The notes under the pieces: model-generated
The model's database searches: none
Seen by the model: only the letters and a program-made list of their open reading frames with translations
What the model was told of the DNA's origin: nothing
Shown: positions 57,952 through 64,000 of the stretch, piece by piece
Numbering within the stretch: the stretch's first letter is position 1
Layout: each line of letters opens with the position of its first letter
Position numbers and translations under genes: made by a program
From: Mesorhizobium huakuii
Lineage (GTDB): Bacteria; Pseudomonadota; Alphaproteobacteria; Rhizobiales; Rhizobiaceae
Direction of reading: 5' to 3'
DNA: 64,000 nucleotides
Assembly (NCBI RefSeq): GCF_014189455.1
Contig: NZ_CP050296.1
Span: forward strand, 6,754,001-6,818,000

Positions 57952-58310
57952 CAGCCGGCATCCTTCAGCGATGGAGACACCGCGGGGCCGGTGATCACGG
58001 ATGTAGGCCCGCTTCTGGGACGTGGTGCGCTTTTCAGAGCCCCCTTTAGAAACTCGATTTCCAAGGCTTGCCGGCCTACCAGCCGCTCCAGCGCGGCGAT
58101 CCGAGCCTCATAGGTCTGCATCGTCTCGGCCGCCGCTACATCCTCGTCGAAGGCGCCGGCCTCGTATTTCTGGACCCAGATACGGATCAGGTTACGCGCT
58201 AGTTCGTGCCGCCTGGCCAGACCATGAAGCGTCTCGCCGGAGAGGAACTCTTGCACTACCTGACGTTTGAACTCGATGCTGTGCGCGCGATGTGCAGTCA
58301 TGGCTTCCAT
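57951..58310 (-). CDS. IS3-family OrfA (DNA-binding subunit)
   Basis: 119 residues. N-terminal helix-turn-helix ([41 protein letters not shown]) and a leucine-zipper part ([27 protein letters not shown]). A slippery AAAAG at 58030-58034 (coding CTGAAAAG) allows a -1 shift into orfB, giving [20 protein letters not shown] and the OrfAB transposase, as is usual in IS3 elements. The start may also be the ATG at 58301. Confidence 0.88.
   Translation of the reverse strand: MEAMTAHRAHSIEFKRQVVQEFLSGETLHGLARRHELARNLIRIWVQKYEAGAFDEDVAAAETMQTYEARIAALERLVGRQALEIEFLKGALKSAPRPRSGPTSVITGPAVSPSLKDAG
58030..58037 (-). promoter_or_regulatory. Programmed -1 ribosomal frameshift site of the IS3 element
   Basis: On the coding strand CTG AAA AGC: slipping back one base on the A-run moves translation into the orfB frame, which is open from here to 57154. 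Confidence 0.6.
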
Positions 58311-58406
58311 CTTTCGAAAGCCCGGCTTCCAAGTCAATTCTGCTTAGTCAAGCTGTCCGCTCCGAAGGGCGCATTCCAAATTGCGTCAAAACTTAGAGCC
58401 GAACCC

Positions 58407-59997
58407 TCAAGGGTTCAGCTTCGCACCGGCCCCGCCATTATCGCCGCCGCCACTATTAGCGCCGCCGCCGCTATTGGCGCCACCGCCATCAGCGCCGCCG
58501 CTGCTGTCGTCCGCGCCGTCACCATCGTCGACGCTGTCGTCCACCGCCGGATCGGCGGGCTTCAGCATGACGCCATTGACGGTGACCGAGCCATCAGCCT
58601 TGGTGCTGACAGCCCATTCCAGCCGGCCGTCCGGCAGTGTCTTGGCAAAGCCCTTGGCCATGAGGGCGACAGGCACGTATTGCCCGACCTCCGGCTCCGC
58701 CTTCGCCGCTTCCTGCAGATGCGCCATGATCTTGTCGAAACCGGCGACATCGACAGTGAGATTGGCGTCGGGCTTTTGGCCGAAGCTTGTCATCTCGCCT
58801 TCCAGCGCGATCTCCATATCCTTGTTCTTCACGGTGCTGTGGCCGATGACGACCTTCGGCGCCTTGGCCAGGAAGTCGGCCTTGAGCTGGTCGCCGAACT
58901 CGGGCGACAGCGGCGGATCCTGATTGAGATCAAAGGCTTCGATCGCCTTCTTCGCCATGCTGTCGAGATCGATATTGGCGCCGCCGAAGTTGAGGTCGAT
59001 ATCGGTGGGCAGCAGCGCGACGCTCCAGCTCGGCAAAAGCTGCTGCGGTACGGTCAGCCCCGACGCCTTGATGCCGTAGGTGACCTTGCCGCTCTGGGAA
59101 ACGCCGTCGCTGCCGAACGCGGTGCTGAGCTGGGTCGCCCCGAAAGTGCCGATCGGGCTGTCAACCGCGAAATCCTTGAAGCCATAGGTGCCGTCGATGC
59201 GCTCCCCACACTGGAAGCGCGGCGAGCAGAAGCGACTTCAGCTGCGCCTGGTTTGCCTTCAGCGTCTTCTCGTCCTCATTGGCCACGGCAAATGCCAGGA
59301 GGTCGAGCAGCGGCCTGGTCTGCACGCCCTTGCCGCTGGCTTCCACCGACAATTCCGGCGACTTCACGGTGACCGGAAAATTCAGCCCGTTCTCGGGATC
59401 ATTCAATTTTATCGTTTCGACGAAATTCGAAACTTTCTGCGACGTGGTGAAATCGACGCCGCCATTGGCAGCCTTGGTGGCGGCGATGGTCGCGGTGCCG
59501 GCGCCAGCGCTGGCTTCCATCTGCTGCTTGGCCTCCTTCGATGCGATCGTCATGCCCGCCATCGAACTGGCGCCGCTGATGAAGGCAGCCAGTTTGGGGT
59601 CGTAGACGCCGGAACCCTTGCCGTCCTTGATCGAAAACTGCGTGCTTTGCAGCCCCTCGGGTCCGTTGAACTCGAAGGATCCGCTCTGCGAAAAATCCAT
59701 CGAGACATCCCAGGTCCCGTCGCTGCGCGGCTTGACCAGCAGGGCGTAGGGCGCGAAGTCGAATTTCACCTTTCCCTCTGCGGGAACCGTCGCGGCAAGC
59801 GCCTGGAGATCGAACACGATCTTGTAGGCGTCGCCTTCGACCGAAACCTTCAGAATGCCCTTGTCGAGCGCCTGCTTGCCGACATAGCGGGACAGATCAT
59901 CGGACAATTGCTTCGCCCCCTGGCTGTCGACGGTCTGACCGAAAGCGGGCGCGCAGAACAGAAGCGCGGTAAAGGCAACTGGCAGCATACGGTTCAC
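58407..59997 (-). CDS. Predicted periplasmic protein (frameshifted)
   Basis: About 529 residues if one base is removed from the C-run at 59204-59207, which joins LAALPVW to ERIDGTYGFKDFAVDSPIG. Signal peptide MNRMLPVAFTALLFCAPAFG. Two beta-rich halves, with repeated use of Asp/Gly, and a C-terminal low-complexity tail (DDGDGADDSSGGADGGGANS...). I do not recognise the family. It lies just beyond the IS3 element; the gene itself is intact apart from the frame change. Confidence 0.7.
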
Positions 59998-60081
59998 GGC
60001 AATTCTCCGTTGGGTCGAAAGGCAAAAATCGTTTCGTACTTCTGGTAGGGAAATACCATCACAACTGCAAGATGATGACAG

Positions 60082-60669
60082 TCAGGCAATCGGCCTCAGC
60101 ACCAGCCGCATCAGCGGCCGGCCCGCCTTGCGTTCCACCAGCCGCTCGAAACCGGCCTTCTCAAACACGCCCGACGAGCCGACGAACAGGCCGATCGAGC
60201 GCGAATCGCGCGACAGGTCGATCGGGCAGGCCTCGACAAGCCGTGCCCCGTTGCTGCGGGCGAAATCGATACCGCCTTCGACGAGGCGATGCGTGATGCC
60301 TCGGCCCCGTGCCTTGGCGCGGATGAAGAAGCAGGAGATCGCCCAAACGGCCGGATCGGAAGCGTCGGCGGGGTCGATCGGCGCCGAGCCCCTGCCCTTG
60401 TTGTTCCATTCGGGCACGTCGGCGCGCGGCCCGATCTGCATCCAGCCGACCGCCTTGCCGTCCTCGAAGGCCAGCAGGCCGGGCGGCGGGCCGGCTTCGA
60501 TGCGCGCCCTGATATGGTCCTTGTTGCGTTCGCGGCTGCTCTCGCGCCGCGCCGCCGGCGCCAGCCGGAAATGCGTGCACCAGCAGCCGTAGCAGGCGCC
60601 CTGCTTGCCGAAAAGGTCCTCGAAATCAGGCCAGAGCTCAGGCGCCAGCGGCGCTATGGTCGTGCTCAT
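60082..60669 (-). CDS. GNAT family acetyltransferase
   Basis: 195 residues from ATG 60669 ([21 protein letters not shown]). The acetyl-CoA loop region is [27 protein letters not shown], typical of GNAT. An N-terminal [13 protein letters not shown] with three Cys is distinctive of this subgroup. Substrate unknown. Divergent from dinB with about 78 bases between starts, so its promoter may overlap the SOS operator. Confidence 0.82.
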   Translation of the reverse strand: MSTTIAPLAPELWPDFEDLFGKQGACYGCWCTHFRLAPAARRESSRERNKDHIRARIEAGPPPGLLAFEDGKAVGWMQIGPRADVPEWNNKGRGSAPIDPADASDPAVWAISCFFIRAKARGRGITHRLVEGGIDFARSNGARLVEACPIDLSRDSRSIGLFVGSSGVFEKAGFERLVERKAGRPLMRLVLRPIA

Positions 60670-60726
60670 ACGGTTCTCCCCAGGCCAAGCTTGTCGCTGG
60701 CCCTGCACTGTCGTACCATTGCCTCT

Positions 60727-60741
60727 GTTCTCTTTATGTTC
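60727..60741 (+). promoter_or_regulatory. LexA operator (SOS box) upstream of dinB
   Basis: GTTC-TCTTTAT-GTTC, an exact match to the alphaproteobacterial LexA consensus GTTC-N7-GTTC, six bases before the chosen ATG of the polymerase gene. Confidence 0.8.
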
Positions 60742-60747
60742 GCAGTG

Positions 60748-62065
60748 ATGGCGGCCCCTGTCAACAATCCCGATCACGGTTTTTGCCGTGACTGCCTGAC
60801 GTTTCAGCGCAGTGAAACGCGCCGCTGCGAGCGCTGCGGCAGCCCTCGCCTTGCCCGCCATCCTGAGCTTTACCGGCTGCACCTAGCCCATATCGATTGC
60901 GACGCCTTCTACGCGGCGATCGAAAAGCGCGACAACCCTGCGCTCAAGGACAAGCCGCTGATCATTGGCGGCGGCAAACGCGGCGTGGTTTCCACCGCAT
61001 GCTACATCGCCCGCATCCGGGGCGTGCGCTCGGCCATGCCGATGTTCAAGGCGCTCGAGGCCTGCCCCGAGGCAGTCGTGATCCCGCCCAACATGGAAAA
61101 ATATGTGCGTGTCGGCCGCGAGGTGCGCGCCATGATGCAGGCGCTGACGCCACTGGTCGAGCCGCTGTCGATCGACGAGGCGTTTCTCGACCTCGCCGGC
61201 ACCGAACGATTGCACGGCCTGCCGCCGGCAGTGGTGCTGGCGCGCTTTGCACTGGCCGTCGAGAAGGAGATCGGCATCACCGTTTCGGCCGGCCTCTCCT
61301 ATTGCAAATTCCTCGCCAAGATCGCGTCCGATTTCCGCAAGCCGCGCGGCTTCTCGGTCATCGGCGAGGCCGAGGCGGTCGGCTTCCTGGCGACGCAGCC
61401 GGTGACCATGATCTGGGGCGTCGGCAAGGCGTTCAACGCCACGCTGGAACGCGACGGCATCCGCACCATCGGCCAGCTTCAGACGATGGAGCGTGGCGAC
61501 CTGATGCGCCGCTATGGCACAATGGGCGACCGGCTCTACCGACTTTCGCGTGGGGGAGGACGTCCGCCGCGTCGATCCCGACCAGGACGCCAAGAGCGTG
61601 TCGGCCGAAACCACATTCGACACTGACATCGCGTCTCTGGAGGAACTGGTCTCGGTGCTAAGGGGCCTTTCGGAAAAAGTTTCGGCCCGGCTGAAAAAAT
61701 CTGGCATTGCCGGACGCACCGTGGTGCTGAAACTGAAGACCCAGGATTTCAAGCTGCGCACGCGCAACCGCCAACTCGGCGACCCGACCCGGCTCGCCGA
61801 CCGTATCTTTCAGACCGGAGTGGAGCTCCTTCGCAAGGAAACGGACGGAACGAAATTTCGATTGCTCGGCATTGGCGTCAGCGACCTCTCCGACGACGAC
61901 AAGGCCGATCCGCCGGATCTGGTCGACGTGCAGTCACGCAAGCGCGCCATGGCCGAAGGCGCTATCGATGCGCTGCGCGACAAGTTCGGCCGCAAGGCGG
62001 TGGAAACCGGCTATACCTTTGGCAGGGGCCGCGATGCCCACCCGCCGGAGCCTCTGGAGGACTGA
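60748..62065 (+). CDS. dinB: DNA polymerase IV (frameshifted)
   Basis: 438 residues after removing one G from the run at 61552-61556, which restores [21 protein letters not shown]. An N-terminal zinc-ribbon-like part ([20 protein letters not shown]) precedes the Y-family polymerase: [49 protein letters not shown] and the little-finger domain. It bypasses DNA lesions in the SOS response. The start at 60748 is chosen because the SOS box covers the ATG at 60736; no ribosome binding site is visible, so translation may be leaderless. Last residues [20 protein letters not shown]. Confidence 0.93.
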
Positions 62066-62069
62066 GCGA

Positions 62070-62576
62070 TCAGGTGCGTGTCAAATCTATGCGGCTCGTC
62101 ACCACGCTCTTGCCGGTTTTCGGATCGGTATCCGTGACCGTCAGCCGGATGCCGTTCTCGCCGCGCTTCTCGACCGTCATCCGCGCCGTGCGATCACCAT
62201 TGACCTCCTTCGCCCAGCGTATGCCAAGATTGATAGCATTGCCCGACCGGCTGCCGTCCAGCTGCGCCGGCCCGGTGCGAGATCCGACATAGACGCCGCT
62301 GTATTTCGCACCTGTGACCTTCAGATTGGCGCTGATGGCCCGTGACACCACAACGAGACCGCGGCAATTGCCATCCAGGGAGAGCGAGGTTGAGGTCGCG
62401 TTCGACTTGAAGCTGCAGGAAACACTGACGTTCGGCACGTCCGTGGTCACCTGGACAGTGCCCTTGCCGGCGAAATTGCCCTTGAACGACTGGAGAAATT
62501 TGGTCTCGTCGGCATGAGCCGCGCCCGCGGCTATCGCCAGGCAGCCAGCAAGCGCGACTTGCGCGAATGGTCTCAT
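62070..62576 (-). CDS. Predicted secreted protein of unknown function
   Basis: 168 residues with signal peptide (MRPFAQVALAGCLAIAAGAAHA). The mature part is beta-rich (KGTVQVTTDVPNVSVSCSFKSNATSTSLSLDGNCRG) with two Cys. Function unknown. Convergent with dinB, four bases apart. Confidence 0.75.
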   Translation of the reverse strand: MRPFAQVALAGCLAIAAGAAHADETKFLQSFKGNFAGKGTVQVTTDVPNVSVSCSFKSNATSTSLSLDGNCRGLVVVSRAISANLKVTGAKYSGVYVGSRTGPAQLDGSRSGNAINLGIRWAKEVNGDRTARMTVEKRGENGIRLTVTDTDPKTGKSVVTSRIDLTRT

Positions 62577-62760
62577 GAAACTCTCCTTGTCGATATTGAA
62601 AGGCGGGTTTGCAAAGCAGGGACAAAATATCGAGACTCAACGCCCATGGCCGTATCGGGTTCCGCCCGCGACTGTTTTGCAACGCCATCGCTGCGACTGG
62701 CCCAGAAGAATGGAACGACTAGCGATTGCGGCAAAAGCCCCGGCCTGCGAGATAGCTGCC

Positions 62761-63642
62761 ATGGCACCCACCCCTTCGATCCCCAAGGCCGCGTTCTGGA
62801 TGGCGCTGTCGATTACCTCGTTTCTGGGGATGTCGATCGCCGGCCGCGCCACGACAGCCGAACTCAACGTCTTCCAGGTGCTGGAACTGCGCTCGGTGAT
62901 CGGTTTCTTCATTCTGCTGCCGCTGGTTATGACGAGCGGCGGCTTTGCGGCGATGCGCACACAGCGTCCCGTTGCCCATATCGCCCGCAATGTGATCCAC
63001 TATAGCGGCCAGGCGGCCTGGCTTTATGCACTGACACTGATCCCGCTGGCGGTGCTGATCTCGATCGAATTCACCACGCCGACCTGGACCGCAATCCTGG
63101 CGGTGACGTTTCTCGGCGAAAGGCTGAGCCGGCCGAAACTGGCGGCAGTCGTGCTCGGGCTGATCGGCGTGGTGGTCATCGTTCGCCCCGGTGTCGGCTC
63201 GGTCGATCCGGGACATCTCGTCGTGCTCGGTGCCGCGGTCTGCTTCGGCATCTCGCTAGTCATGGTCAAGTCGCTGACGCGAACGGACAGCGTCGTGCGC
63301 ATCATCTTCTGGATGCTGATCATCCAGTCGGCGCTCGGCCTCATCCCCGCTCTCTATATGTGGCGCACCCCATCGCTTGAACTGTGGCCATGGATCCTTC
63401 TGATTGCCTTCACCGGCATGTCGTCGCATTTCTCCATGGCCCGCGCGCTCGGCTATGCCGACGCCACCGTCATTTCGCCGATGGATTTCCTGCGCGTACC
63501 GCTGTCGGCTCTGATCGGCTGGCTGCTTTACCACGAGCAGATCGACGCGTTCACCGCCGGCGGCGCGCTACTTATCCTGATGGGCAATCTGCTCAATCTG
63601 CAGCGCAAGCCGGCACAGGCGGCCGAAGTGGCGGCATCGTAA
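62761..63642 (+). CDS. DMT-superfamily (EamA) transporter
   Basis: 293 residues from ATG 62761 (MAPTPSIPKAAFWMALSIT); a longer frame upstream is unlikely. Ten membrane helices in two EamA repeats, with the hallmark LRSVIGFFILLPLVM and LGLIGVVVIVRPGVGSVDPGHLV. Drug/metabolite transporters of this class export small metabolites; the substrate is unknown. Not in an obvious operon. Confidence 0.88.
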   Translation: MAPTPSIPKAAFWMALSITSFLGMSIAGRATTAELNVFQVLELRSVIGFFILLPLVMTSGGFAAMRTQRPVAHIARNVIHYSGQAAWLYALTLIPLAVLISIEFTTPTWTAILAVTFLGERLSRPKLAAVVLGLIGVVVIVRPGVGSVDPGHLVVLGAAVCFGISLVMVKSLTRTDSVVRIIFWMLIIQSALGLIPALYMWRTPSLELWPWILLIAFTGMSSHFSMARALGYADATVISPMDFLRVPLSALIGWLLYHEQIDAFTAGGALLILMGNLLNLQRKPAQAAEVAAS

Positions 63643-63654
63643 CGCTGCCGCTGC

Positions 63655-63744
63655 TCAGTTTCCCTCGTCGGGTATGTTGAGAACATGCCCGCAGGCCTTG
63701 CAGTGCCAAAGCTGCCGTCCGCGCGTCCATGGCCCTCCAGCCAT
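63655..63744 (-). CDS. Possible 29-residue Cys peptide
   Basis: ATG 63744 to stop 63655: a short peptide with KACGHVLNIPDEGN at its end and one CxxC (LWHCKACGH), directly after the dnaE stop. It resembles half of a zinc ribbon. No ribosome binding site is clear; too short to be sure. Confidence 0.3.
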   Translation of the reverse strand: MAGGPWTRGRQLWHCKACGHVLNIPDEGN

Positions 63745-63757
63745 CAGCGAATCGGCT

Positions 63758-64000
63758 CTAGACCAGTTCCACTTCGACCACGCCGGGCACGGCGCGCATC
63801 GCCGAGGCGATCTGCGGCGAGACGCGGTAGCCGCCCTGCAAGGCGATCTCGACCTCGCCCTGCGCCTCTTCCTTGATCACGATAATGCTCACCTGGCTTT
63901 CGCCACGCTGGGTGAGCTGGGACTGGATCATCGAGGCCGGTCCGTCGTTCCTGACGAAAATGCGCAGCGCCTTCTGGATGCGGCTTGCCTCGTCCTCCAG
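63758..64000 (-). CDS. dnaE: DNA polymerase III alpha subunit, C-terminus (partial)
   Basis: The last 80 residues of a gene that runs off the right edge, ending AMRAVPGVVEVELV. The sequence LEDEASRIQKALRIFVRND...QVSIIVIKEEAQGEVEIALQGGYRVSPQIASAM matches the C-terminal tail of alphaproteobacterial replicative DNA polymerase DnaE. Only this tail is visible, so the catalytic core is inferred. Confidence 0.75.
   Translation of the reverse strand: MEDEASRIQKALRIFVRNDGPASMIQSQLTQRGESQVSIIVIKEEAQGEVEIALQGGYRVSPQIASAMRAVPGVVEVELV

Larger units (their letters stand above)
57126..58378 (-). mobile_element. IS3-family insertion sequence
   Basis: 1253-base element with ends TGGAGTGCGCCC and TGGAATGCGCCC in inverted orientation, the inverted repeat extending through TCGGAGCGGACAG. 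It is flanked by a 3-base target duplication AAT (57123-57125 and 58379-58381) inside a dispersed palindrome. It carries overlapping orfA and orfB on the minus strand. Confidence 0.9.

Noticed and set aside
2550..61556. Programmed frameshifting or phase variation as the cause of the frame changes
   Set aside because: The sites have no common slippery sequence or structure and occur in essential genes at scattered positions; the IS3 site at 58030 is the only convincing programmed shift.

Overview
The window looks like a chromosomal stretch of a Mesorhizobium-type alphaproteobacterium (Hyphomicrobiales). The evidence is high GC, a divK-pleD pair, an alphaproteobacterial LexA box (GTTC-N7-GTTC), a class II DAHP synthase, a RIME-like intergenic palindrome, and housekeeping proteins that read as rhizobial. 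No tRNA, rRNA or CRISPR array was seen.

Layout. 1-589: start of an ABC exporter. 1137-10235 (minus): a three-gene redox/lipid cluster made of a membrane-attached di-haem cytochrome c, a GMC flavo-oxidoreductase fused to a membrane patatin phospholipase, and a catalase-like haem protein. 10659-14215 (minus): nadE, an SPFH protein and an NAD-kinase-like protein. 14340-18661: DNA glycosylase, DUF1003, DedA, dgkA, a GFA-family protein and a GGDEF protein. 18771-31132: core genes (class II DAHP synthase, mfd, sdhE, recG, DUF502, glmS, glmU). 31356-33817: a secreted protein, ccdA and a COG4315 protein. 34189-42197: topA, rnr, DUF983, NUDIX, MFS and a NIF3-like gene. 42246-43583: an ISNCY-type insertion sequence placed against the rpmG promoter. 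43974-50228 (minus): a GntR-controlled operon with a PLP lyase and a sugar-type ABC importer. 50352-53572: a PfpI protein, a GlxA-like AraC regulator and a flavin monooxygenase. 54084-57059: pleD, divK, DUF3572 and a HAD-like protein. 57126-58378: an IS3 element sitting inside a dispersed palindromic repeat. 58407-64000: two secreted proteins, GNAT, SOS-controlled dinB, a DMT permease and the 3' end of dnaE.

The most interesting region is 1137-10235. A phospholipase, a flavoenzyme, a di-haem cytochrome and a catalase-related haem protein lie in one tight operon, which would suit release and oxidation of a lipid substrate. The function is not established.

Caution: at least twelve genes carry single-base frameshifts, including glmS, glmU, nadE and dinB, usually in or next to short homopolymers. 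Restoring one base brings them to normal family length, and in two cases also removes a convergent overlap. These look like residual sequencing errors, so I annotate the affected genes as full-length CDSs with a noted frameshift rather than as decayed genes.
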